Source: Epilithonimonas lactis (GTDB lineage: Bacteria > Bacteroidota > Bacteroidia > Flavobacteriales > Weeksellaceae). From it: DNA of 64,000 bases. Location: assembly GCF_900110605.1 (NCBI RefSeq), contig NZ_FOFI01000001.1, forward strand, positions 744,001-808,000, read 5' to 3'. The notes under the pieces were generated by a model. That model searched no databases and was not told where the DNA came from. It saw only the letters and a program-made list of their open reading frames with translations. The position numbers and the translations under genes were made by a program. Each line of letters opens with the position of its first letter. Within the stretch, counting starts at the first letter, position 1. This document shows positions 43,273-50,570 of this stretch, one piece after another.

Positions 43273-43713
43273 TTATTCAATCTCAATAATCTTCTGGCTC
43301 ATATTATTCAGAGAAAAAGTATCACCTTTCTGTTTGCCATTCATCGCTTTTGCCAAAGGAGATTCCGGCGAAATACAAATGATTTTCTCATTATCAATTT
43401 TAATCTCACCTAAGGAAACCGAAATGAAAAACAAACCTTTTTCAGTTTTTACAATGGCACCTTTTTCAGCTTTGTCATTTGGTTTGGGCAAAACAGCTTT
43501 GAGGAAATCCTTTTGTTTCAAAATCTCATTCAGCTGAACTTGCAGGTTGTTGATTTCCTGCTGCAGCATTTCTCTTCCCGTTTCATATTTGTCGCCCATC
43601 GAGCTTTTGGTATCGTTGCTTGATGCGCGGGTTTCTGAAATCAGTTTCTCGAAATTCTCGATTTTTTCGGAGAGTTTTTCTCTTGTCAAAGTAAGGAGAG
43701 ATGCTTTGTCCAT
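43273..43713 (-). CDS. GreA/GreB-like protein
   Basis: A 146-residue protein with an N-terminal coiled coil (about 1-70, MDKASLLTLTREKLSEKIENFEKL, EMLQQEINNLQVQLNEILKQK) and a C-terminal FKBP-like Gre domain (ISPESPLAKAMNGKQKGDTFSL, as in GreA C-termini). GreA/B enter the RNA polymerase secondary channel and rescue backtracked complexes. The tip acidic residues typical of GreA are not obvious here, so it may act as an antagonist or in another way. Database names such as 3-oxoacyl-ACP synthase used for such proteins are not supported. It starts directly after the stop of the preceding gene. Confidence 0.7.
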   Translation of the reverse strand: MDKASLLTLTREKLSEKIENFEKLISETRASSNDTKSSMGDKYETGREMLQQEINNLQVQLNEILKQKDFLKAVLPKPNDKAEKGAIVKTEKGLFFISVSLGEIKIDNEKIICISPESPLAKAMNGKQKGDTFSLNNMSQKIIEIE

Positions 43714-44364
43714 TTATTTTAAAGTGATTTTAACGTTCGGATTTTTCCCATTGATAGATTTCAATTTTCCACTTGTAGATTTATCAAAAGTGTCATCCCA
43801 ATATTCAAAGGTCGTATTTCCGATTTGTTTGATTTGCTCGTATTTATTGGCATCAAAAACGAAATTATCTCTGTAAGAGACAACGATGTTTCCTATTTTT
43901 CTGATTTTCCCATAATTGTGTTTATCAGAAAATTCATCATCAAAATAGTCGATTTTAATCGTACCAATATTTTTCAGTTTTTTGAATTTAATTCTATCAA
44001 AAGTTTCATCTCGCCAATAATCCAGGTCAATATCTGCGATAGACTTGGGCTTGCCATATTTTACACCATCAAAATTATAATCATCCCAATAGATTATTTT
44101 TTTCGTGCCTTGTGTTTTAAGTTTTCCGAACGTTCCATCATTTTTGAAGTCATCATAATAAGTGAAATTTCCCTCGCTATTTTCGAGATAAAATCCCAGA
44201 TAATCTCCAGCTTCACTGATTTGGAAATGAACGTCATTGATTTGAATTTCGTAATACAAAAGTCGCGAATTTGATTTTCCAATTACAGCTGTCAAAGCTT
44301 TTTTTTGAGAAAACAATGTTTGAAAACTACACAGTAATATAAGGAGTAAAAATATTTTCTTCAT
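43714..44364 (-). CDS. secreted repeat protein of unknown function
   Basis: A 216-residue protein with a signal peptide (about 1-20, ending LFSQ). The mature part is made of about five repeats of 33-36 residues with the pattern KxIGxxxIxYxDDxFxxxxYGKxK (for example KIIYWDDYNF, LDYWRDETF, IDYFDDEFS, VSYRDNFVF, FEYWDDTFD), which predicts a repetitive beta-structure. I do not recognise a family. It is the middle gene of a minus-strand unit: pcnB ends just before it and the GreA-like gene starts at its stop, both with no gap. ATG at 44364 chosen; a TTG codon precedes it. Confidence 0.75.
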   Translation of the reverse strand: MKKIFLLLILLCSFQTLFSQKKALTAVIGKSNSRLLYYEIQINDVHFQISEAGDYLGFYLENSEGNFTYYDDFKNDGTFGKLKTQGTKKIIYWDDYNFDGVKYGKPKSIADIDLDYWRDETFDRIKFKKLKNIGTIKIDYFDDEFSDKHNYGKIRKIGNIVVSYRDNFVFDANKYEQIKQIGNTTFEYWDDTFDKSTSGKLKSINGKNPNVKITLK

Positions 44365-44367
44365 CAA

Positions 44368-45792
44368 TTATTTTATTAAAGTCAATCCCAATTTCTCAGC
44401 TTCATTGATTACAAATTCTCTGGCTTCAACCTTGTCATTTTGAATTTCGCCTTCCAGAATTGCTTCCTTCACTTTTTCTTTTAGAATTCCGATTTCTCTG
44501 CCAGGATTCAAACCAAAAAGTTCCATAATTTCTTCCCCAGAAATTGGCGGTTGAAAGTTTCGAACCTGGTCTTTTTCCTCAACTTCTTTGATTTTATGTG
44601 CAACGTATTCAAAATTCTTTTTGAATTTGGCTTGCTTAGAATAATTCTTGGTCGTGATGTCGGACTTACAAAGTGTGAACAAGTCTTCCAAATCTTCTCC
44701 GGAATCGAAAAGCAAACGTCGCAACGCAGAATCCGAAGCGTCATCGGTTATCAGCGCAATTGGTCTGGCGTGCATTCTCACGAGTTTTTCCACATATTTT
44801 TGTTCCTGTCCAAGTGGAAGTTTCAACCGTTTGAAAATCGATTTTGTCATCTTCGAGCCTAGAAATTCGTGACCGTGAAAAGTCCAGCCGATTCCTTCGA
44901 CAAACTTTTTCGTTGGTGCTTTCCCGATGTCGTGGAGTAGCGCTGACCAACGCAACCAAAGTTTATCTGTGTTTTCAGAAATATTATCTACGACTGCTAA
45001 AGTGTGATAGAAATTATCTTTATGCGTTTGTCCGTCTATATCTTCGATGCCTTTTAGTGCGGTAAGTTCTGGGAGAATGTATTTTAGAAGTGAAGTTTCT
45101 TCTAGCAATTTCAAACCTTTTGAAGGTCTGTCGGAAAGCATTATTTTGTTGAATTCCACCATAATTCTTTCCATAGAGACAATTTTCATTCGCTCCGCTT
45201 CGTCTTTGATGGCTTTCAAAGAATTTTCTTCGATTTTGAAATCCAAAGTTGTCGCAAAACGAATGGCCCGCATCATTCTGAGTGGATCGTCGGAATAGGT
45301 TTGATGCGGTTCTAGTGGCGTTCTCAGGATTTTTTTGTTCAAATCCTGAAGTCCGTCAAAAGGGTCGATGAGTTCGCCAAAATTTTCTTTGTTCAATGAA
45401 ATCGCCATTGCATTGATGGTAAAATCTCTGCGTTTCTGGTCATCCTCAATGGTTCCAATTTCTACGGATGGTTTTCTCGAATCCTCGCTATAGCTTTCTT
45501 TTCGCGCGCCAACAAATTCCAGTTCCAAATCCTTGTATCTGAACATCGCTGTTCCATAGGTTTTGAAAACGGCGACCTTGGTTTTTGGGTCGATCTCTTT
45601 AGCGATTCTTTCTGCTAATTCGATTCCGCTGGATTCTGTGACGAAATCTATATCTGTAGAGGCTTTTCTTTTCATTATCAAATCACGAACGAATCCGCCA
45701 ACAGCGTAAACGGTTTGTCCGTTTCTGGAAGCGACTTCAGAAATGATTTTGAAAAGTTTGAGGTTTTTATTTTGAGCTAAGTTGATAATCAT
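44368..45792 (-). CDS. tRNA nucleotidyltransferase / poly(A) polymerase family protein with HD domain
   Basis: A 474-residue class II nucleotidyltransferase. The head has GGFVRDLIM (about 31-39) and the metal-binding DxD in STDIDFVTE. DFTINAMAI and RMMRAIRFA are CCA-adding-enzyme motifs for nucleotide binding. An HD domain follows (DNFYHTLAVVDN, LLHDIGKAPTKK). With no CCA encoded in tRNA-Leu of this window, CCA addition is the most probable job. It is the first gene of a gapless three-gene unit with a secreted repeat protein and a GreA-like protein. Poly(A) polymerase and CCA enzymes are hard to separate by sequence alone. Confidence 0.93.
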   Translation of the reverse strand: MIINLAQNKNLKLFKIISEVASRNGQTVYAVGGFVRDLIMKRKASTDIDFVTESSGIELAERIAKEIDPKTKVAVFKTYGTAMFRYKDLELEFVGARKESYSEDSRKPSVEIGTIEDDQKRRDFTINAMAISLNKENFGELIDPFDGLQDLNKKILRTPLEPHQTYSDDPLRMMRAIRFATTLDFKIEENSLKAIKDEAERMKIVSMERIMVEFNKIMLSDRPSKGLKLLEETSLLKYILPELTALKGIEDIDGQTHKDNFYHTLAVVDNISENTDKLWLRWSALLHDIGKAPTKKFVEGIGWTFHGHEFLGSKMTKSIFKRLKLPLGQEQKYVEKLVRMHARPIALITDDASDSALRRLLFDSGEDLEDLFTLCKSDITTKNYSKQAKFKKNFEYVAHKIKEVEEKDQVRNFQPPISGEEIMELFGLNPGREIGILKEKVKEAILEGEIQNDKVEAREFVINEAEKLGLTLIK

Positions 45793-45878
45793 CGGAAAAT
45801 AAAATATTAGGTCATTGTGATCATTAATCGTTTATCAATTATGATAATGGGCAAAGATAATTCTTTTGGGAAAAGTTC

Positions 45879-46015
45879 CTACTATGCGAAGCTGCGTAAG
45901 CGATAGTAGCGGTTATCCTTTCTTATGGGCTTGCCAGCCCATAAGAAAGATAATAGCGGATAGCGCGGTCTCCCTATTTTTTGCGTGGGCCTTAGCTTTG
46001 GGAAAAATTGGGAGA
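45879..46015. repeat. block of three consecutive hairpins (REP-like)
   Basis: CTACTAT (45879-45885) pairs with ATAGTAG (45903-45909). A 14-bp perfect stem CTTTCTTATGGGCT/AGCCCATAAGAAAG (about 45918-45948) extends with one bulge. Then TCTCCC (45969-45974) pairs with GGGAGA (46010-46015) around a T-rich/A-rich inner stem. The gap 45793-46289 contains this block, a plus-strand terminator and a promoter, but no credible gene; the open frame across it is composed of the hairpins. Confidence 0.65.
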
Positions 46016-46165
46016 TACGCCCAAACTGTTATGAATCAGGACATTTTGACTTTTAATTTGAGGTCGAAATCTGAAATCGAGAAATTCTGTCCGCAAAAAT
46101 CTTTCGGTATTTCTTTTGCGATAAGAGTAAATACAAAAAGTAGTTTTTTTTCATAGTTTATTTTT

Positions 46166-46204
46166 CCGGCGGATGATCTTGCGAGAGGTCATCCGCTGGT
46201 TTTT
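46166..46204 (+). terminator. orphan plus-strand terminator
   Basis: CCGGCGGATGATC pairs with GGTCATCCGCTGG (G-U pairs included) around an 8-nt loop, then a five-T run on the plus strand. No credible plus-strand protein gene lies between the end of pcnB and this hairpin, so it may end a non-coding transcript. Confidence 0.6.
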
Positions 46205-46268
46205 AAAGTGCTCATTAATTAATTTTTATATATCTCTCTGGCTATTCTTTTTGTCATTAAAAAAAAAT

Positions 46269-46276
46269 TAGTTTTG
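46269..46276 (+). promoter_or_regulatory. -7 promoter box TAGTTTTG
   Basis: Matches TAnnTTTG, 13 bp before the ATG of the BNR-repeat gene. A TTTTTG block at 46248-46253 is close to the right distance for a -33 element. The 5' leader would be very short. Confidence 0.5.
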
Positions 46277-46289
46277 TAAAAAATTAGCC

Positions 46290-48866
46290 ATGAAAAAAAA
46301 CTATCTTCTCTTTTTACTTTTATTTTCACAGATTTTATTTTCCCAATGCCAGCAATTTCCCCAAATGCTGACAGATCCAATGTACAATCTTACTTTTTTT
46401 GATAAGAATCACATCGTAGGAATGGGAGGTACAACTGTTCTGAATACCGAAAATGAAGGTGGAAAATGGAATCTGTTACCTTATCCAATAGAAAATAGAT
46501 ATTATCAGCTTTATGATTCTGAAAAGATCAATGACTCTACCGCTATCTTGGTAGGTTTTCACGGGAAAATATTAAAAACTACAAATAAAGGTGTCACCTG
46601 GGACAGCCAGTCTTTAGCATTTAATGGTGATGAGTATCTGCAGTCTGTAGATTTTGTAAATGATAGCGTGGGATATATTTTCGGAGATTACAAATATTTT
46701 GAACCCAATTACTTCAGCAGAATATTTTATAAGACGACGAACGGCGGAAAAAAATGGAAAAAAGTGGAGTCCAATATCAATTCTGTTTTCAGTGATGATG
46801 TTTCTGCAGCGCAAATAAAATTTCTAAATGAAGATATTGGTTTTCTATATAATCGGTACTATTTGTACAGAACATTAGATGGCGGAAAAAATTGGAAAGA
46901 GGTAAAGGGATATTCTGATTTCAATAATATCGGCGTTATTAATAGTTTGGAAGCTTTGGATGACAATACTCTGGTAATTTCCCTAGGCGGGAATATTTAT
47001 ACATCCAAAGATTTGGGGCAAACTTTTCAGAATATACCTGAACTACAATATCCGAATAATATCTATTTATCTTATAAAATAGTGGTTAAAGACCGAATTT
47101 TGTATGGACTAAGTAATCAAAATTTACTTAGATATAATTTTGATACTAAGACAATAACACAGAAACCGATAGTTGATATAGACTCCAAAGATTACGGTTA
47201 CCAAACTATGTTCGCAATAGATGTACTTGATGATGATAACATCATTTTATCATTCATTGCATCTACAGGAAATTCCGGAAAAAAAGTAGTGAAAACAAAT
47301 AACGGAGGACAAAGTTGGGAGACCATCTTGGATGTAAGCGCATCTTATGGCGATAATTACAAAATTGTGAATGACGGACAAAACATGTTTATGAGTAAGA
47401 TTGGATATCACGGCACGTTTGATTCTTCTTACTTACTATATGTTTCGAATGACAGCGGTTTGAGTTGGAAAGAAATTAGAAAAGAATATAGTTATGATTC
47501 AGGACCTTGGGTGGGAAATGTGAGTGTTATCAGTATTAAAGACAATTATTTAAGCTACGGTTTTACACAGACAGATATCGTAAATAATTTGCAGACGCCT
47601 CCAAAATATTTTTTCAATGAATCACTGGATAAAGGCATTACCTGGACAAAGAGACAGATGAATGTTCCGCAAAATTTTAATTTTTCCTCAAATTACATCA
47701 TTCAAATAGATGAGAATACGCTCTTTTACTCAAACAATTATAATGGTGGGGCCATAAGTTTTAATAAAGGCGTCGTCTGGAAACAGATAAAAGCACCGGT
47801 AATACCAAATTTTTCTTTTTATGGAATGAAGTACATAAAAAATGATGAGATTTACACGTGGGGAAGATATCAGTCGTTCCCGACTGTGTACGATTATTCA
47901 TTATATAAAACCACAAACCAAGGAGATAGCTGGGAGAAAGTACTTACAATTCCTGATAATGATGGCAATGATATGGGCTATGTATCAGAATTCACCGTGT
48001 TCGGATCCAATTATGCATTCGTATCGACGGGTGGGAAAAAATTCTTTAAAATAGATTTAACCACAAGAGAATATTCTTTATTTGATGGAACTATTCCCGG
48101 CGATCCAATATATACAAACAGCTTAAAAATCTTAAAAGATGACTTCTGGTACCATCCGGGAAATTCGAATTATTATAGTGACGGGACTTATTATTATTCC
48201 CGAGACAAAGGCAAAACCTGGAAACAACAATCATGTTTTATCTGTACCGGAAATGTGTATTTAAATTCAGATACAGAAGAGGTAGTGATTGCGAACAGTG
48301 ATTTCAAAATGGAAAAAATTCATAATTATGAATTAAATTCTGCTCCAAAAATCTTTGGTAGTACCGAGGTAGATGTCAATTCAAACGAAGAATATTTCAT
48401 AGCGCAGGATTTATTTTCAGAGACCGAGTGGACTTTGGAATCCGGAGGTATTATGACTTTTGAACCTTCCACCAAGTTCTACAAAATAAAAATAAACTGG
48501 AAAGATGAAGGCGACCACATCATCAAAGTCAGAAAAGTAAATTCTTGTGCTTCATCACCTTATTACAGCTTAAATGTAACTGTGAAACCAAAACTATCAA
48601 GCAATGAAACTGATCATCCGAAAGGATTAGTTATTTCTCCAAACCCTTTCACAAACAAAATTCAGATTTCGGGGTTGAATAAAAATGAAAAATTAAAAGT
48701 TAATTTTTATGACGCTTCCGGTAAAAATGTCCTTACTAAAAGTGAAGGTGACATCAAAGAAAATAATTACACCTTAAATAATTTAGGTCATCTCGTGAAA
48801 GGCATTTATTTCATAGAAATTATCCAGGGAGGAAAATCTACGATGAAGAAAATCCTCAGAGAATAG
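46290..48866 (+). CDS. BNR/YCF48-like repeat protein with T9SS sorting domain
   Basis: A secreted 858-residue protein with a signal peptide (about 1-19). At least nine Asp-box/BNR motifs (pattern TxxGGxxW) repeat along it: TTNKGVTWDS, TTNGGKKWKKV, TLDGGKNWKEV, SKDLGQTFQNI, TNNGGQSWETI, SNDSGLSWKEI, SLDKGITWTKR, TTNQGDSWEKV, SRDKGKTWKQQ. These build beta-propeller blades as in YCF48-like proteins. Residues from about 780 are the type A T9SS sorting domain (LVISPNPFTNKIQISGL to MKKILRE). Sialidase activity is not implied, as no catalytic arginine triad was recognised. Probably a surface binding protein. Confidence 0.87.
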   Translation: MKKNYLLFLLLFSQILFSQCQQFPQMLTDPMYNLTFFDKNHIVGMGGTTVLNTENEGGKWNLLPYPIENRYYQLYDSEKINDSTAILVGFHGKILKTTNKGVTWDSQSLAFNGDEYLQSVDFVNDSVGYIFGDYKYFEPNYFSRIFYKTTNGGKKWKKVESNINSVFSDDVSAAQIKFLNEDIGFLYNRYYLYRTLDGGKNWKEVKGYSDFNNIGVINSLEALDDNTLVISLGGNIYTSKDLGQTFQNIPELQYPNNIYLSYKIVVKDRILYGLSNQNLLRYNFDTKTITQKPIVDIDSKDYGYQTMFAIDVLDDDNIILSFIASTGNSGKKVVKTNNGGQSWETILDVSASYGDNYKIVNDGQNMFMSKIGYHGTFDSSYLLYVSNDSGLSWKEIRKEYSYDSGPWVGNVSVISIKDNYLSYGFTQTDIVNNLQTPPKYFFNESLDKGITWTKRQMNVPQNFNFSSNYIIQIDENTLFYSNNYNGGAISFNKGVVWKQIKAPVIPNFSFYGMKYIKNDEIYTWGRYQSFPTVYDYSLYKTTNQGDSWEKVLTIPDNDGNDMGYVSEFTVFGSNYAFVSTGGKKFFKIDLTTREYSLFDGTIPGDPIYTNSLKILKDDFWYHPGNSNYYSDGTYYYSRDKGKTWKQQSCFICTGNVYLNSDTEEVVIANSDFKMEKIHNYELNSAPKIFGSTEVDVNSNEEYFIAQDLFSETEWTLESGGIMTFEPSTKFYKIKINWKDEGDHIIKVRKVNSCASSPYYSLNVTVKPKLSSNETDHPKGLVISPNPFTNKIQISGLNKNEKLKVNFYDASGKNVLTKSEGDIKENNYTLNNLGHLVKGIYFIEIIQGGKSTMKKILRE

Positions 48867-48868
48867 AG

Positions 48869-49423
48869 CTATTGTCTAAGGATTTTGATCTGGCTGTTGT
48901 TCCAGATCTTGATAACGGACGAGCCGGGATATTCCGAAACCTTGTCGTGAAATTCCTCTACTATATAATCCACCGAATCTTTGATCTCGTCGGAAATATC
49001 AGAAAACTTCAAAGGTGATCTTTGTCCGCTCAGGTTTGCGGAGGTGGAGACCAAAGGTTTGTTGAGTTTTGTAATAAGCTTTTTGCAGAAATCATTTTTC
49101 ACCAAACGGATTCCGATGCTTCCATCTTCTGCCAACAGTTCTGTCGGGAGATTCTTTGGATTTTCATAGACGATGGTCACGGGTTTTTCGCTGACGTCCA
49201 TTATTTGCCAAGCCATCTCCGGAACATCTACCAGATCTTGCAGCCGTTTCTCGGACTCGACCAAGATGATGAGTGATTTGTTGGCTTCACGTTTTTTGAT
49301 ATCGAAGATCTTTTGGATGGCTTCTATATTGGTAGCGTCGCAGCCGATTCCCCAGATTGTGTCTGTTGGGTAAAGGATGGTTCCGCCGGATTGCAAGGTT
49401 TCTAGAGCTTTGGTAAAATCCAT
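48869..49423 (-). CDS. tsaC: L-threonylcarbamoyladenylate synthase (Sua5/YrdC/YciO family)
   Basis: Makes threonylcarbamoyl-AMP for the t6A37 modification of tRNAs. It has 184 residues from the ATG at 49423, the short TsaC form without the Sua5 C-terminal domain. Family motifs: GGTILYPTDTIWGIGCDATN near the N-terminus, KKREANKSLIILV with the KRxxxKxL pattern, and PLVSTSANLSGQ. The frame is open for 11 more residues to a start at 49456, but MDFTKALETLQSGG is the better start by family resemblance. YciO-like paralogues share the fold, so the exact role is probable rather than certain. Confidence 0.9.
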   Translation of the reverse strand: MDFTKALETLQSGGTILYPTDTIWGIGCDATNIEAIQKIFDIKKREANKSLIILVESEKRLQDLVDVPEMAWQIMDVSEKPVTIVYENPKNLPTELLAEDGSIGIRLVKNDFCKKLITKLNKPLVSTSANLSGQRSPLKFSDISDEIKDSVDYIVEEFHDKVSEYPGSSVIKIWNNSQIKILRQ

Positions 49424-49671
49424 ATTGAAAATTGTATTGATTCTGATCAGCTGCAAATTTACTAATTATAGAAAGATGATTGTCCTTTTAAATATAGACT
49501 CAAAAATGCTGTGTTGATAAGAATTTGAATTGTTGGAAAATGCAATTATAAATTGTTGATAATGAATTAATAATCGAATTAATTTGTTAAAAAATCAATC
49601 ATAATCGGTATTTGGATGATGTTTGGTTTAAAAATTGTTGCTGTTCGAACTTTAAATCAAACAAAAATATT

Positions 49672-50148
49672 ATGAAAAATTTGAAGAAATTAGTTTGGGT
49701 ATTGTTACCTATCCTCACCTTGTCGGTGGTATTGTCGTGTTCTAATGATGACGACGATTATGATGATGCTAATGAGAATAGTAAGAATATCAAATTCACG
49801 GTCACTGCAACGGACGTGGAGGATCAGGATTATGTTTCCTTTGTTTTCGTAGGCGCAGACCTAAACAATTCCAACACGGTTTGGAAAGTGAATGGCGTGA
49901 CAAAAAATAACGAAACCGCAATTTCTTTGGGTAAAAATGATTTTCTAGGAAGCACCAAAACCTATGTCATAGAAAGTACGACGCCTTTGAGATTGGTAAC
50001 CACAAGCTCACAATGTCTGAATCCAGGTGCTGACAATCCTCCATTCAAAGTGAGTTTCAAAGCTGAGGTGAATGGAAAAGTGGTGACGAATGACGAGAAT
50101 TTCACAGTGACCTCCACGTCAGACTATTCTCATAAATATGATTATTAA
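49672..50148 (+). CDS. lipoprotein of unknown function
   Basis: A 158-residue lipoprotein with lipobox VLSC (lipidated Cys near residue 23), directly followed by an acidic stretch SNDDDDYDDANEN. Acidic residues just after the lipidated cysteine are part of the signal that sends lipoproteins to the cell surface in Bacteroidota. The rest is beta-rich. ATG at 49672 chosen; the upstream frame to 49612 lacks a signal sequence. A single gene with its own terminator. Confidence 0.8.
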   Translation: MKNLKKLVWVLLPILTLSVVLSCSNDDDDYDDANENSKNIKFTVTATDVEDQDYVSFVFVGADLNNSNTVWKVNGVTKNNETAISLGKNDFLGSTKTYVIESTTPLRLVTTSSQCLNPGADNPPFKVSFKAEVNGKVVTNDENFTVTSTSDYSHKYDY

Positions 50149-50172
50149 ATAGAGATACGATCCAATTATAAT

Positions 50173-50206
50173 AAAAAAAGACGCTTTTTAAAGTGTCTTT
50201 TTTTTG
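50173..50206 (+). terminator. terminator of the lipoprotein gene
   Basis: AAAAGACGCTT (50176-50186) and AAGTGTCTTTT (50191-50201) form a stem with a G-U pair, followed by a T-run. Confidence 0.75.
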
Positions 50207-50315
50207 TTTGGCTCTTCCCGAAAATAGAATTTTTGATGGTCACTGAACTGGAGTGCAAAGTTTTTAAAACATTTGGAAACCACAAACGACTGCAATTTTC
50301 GGGAATTTCTGAATG

Positions 50316-50492
50316 TTAACATATTTTTAAAAATTCAAACCACTCATTTTTAGTGCTTTAAATAGTTTAAGGATTTTTTGCAGTCAAAATTATCTGCTTC
50401 AAATTTAACAAATGGTGAACAGACTTTTAAATAGCCTTAACCTGTTAACCTGGATTTAACATAATCTTGATTTTCGTAACAGGATGTTAAAA
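50316..50492 (+). promoter_or_regulatory. 11-bp-phased TTAACA direct repeats upstream of the TonB receptor gene
   Basis: Hexamers close to TTAACA recur at exact 11-bp steps: 50316/50327; 50405, 50416, 50427; 50445, 50456, 50467; and 50476/50487 (TTAACA, TGAACA, TTAAAT, TTAACC, TTGATT, GTAACA, TTAAAA variants). Direct repeats with an 11-bp step are what OmpR/PhoB-family response regulators bind, and TTAACA is the Gram-positive PhoP hexamer. The nearest site ends about 80 bp before the ATG at 50571. Role in activation is inferred. The rest of the gap 50149-50570 shows only the terminator. Confidence 0.55.
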
Positions 50493-50570
50493 AATAGTTG
50501 TTAATTCTTATACATTCGGATTGCTTTCCAAAGCATTTCTTTGGCAACGAAGAAAAAAGGAAAGAAAAAA

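Noticed and set aside
45866-46156. 96-residue open frame upstream of the BNR-repeat gene
   Set aside because: Its first half is made of REP-like hairpin sequence, and its composition does not resemble a protein; the region is better explained by structured repeats or a non-coding RNA.
46290-48866. Sialidase assignment from Asp-box motifs
   Set aside because: Asp boxes occur in many propellers; no catalytic arginine triad or FRIP motif was found.
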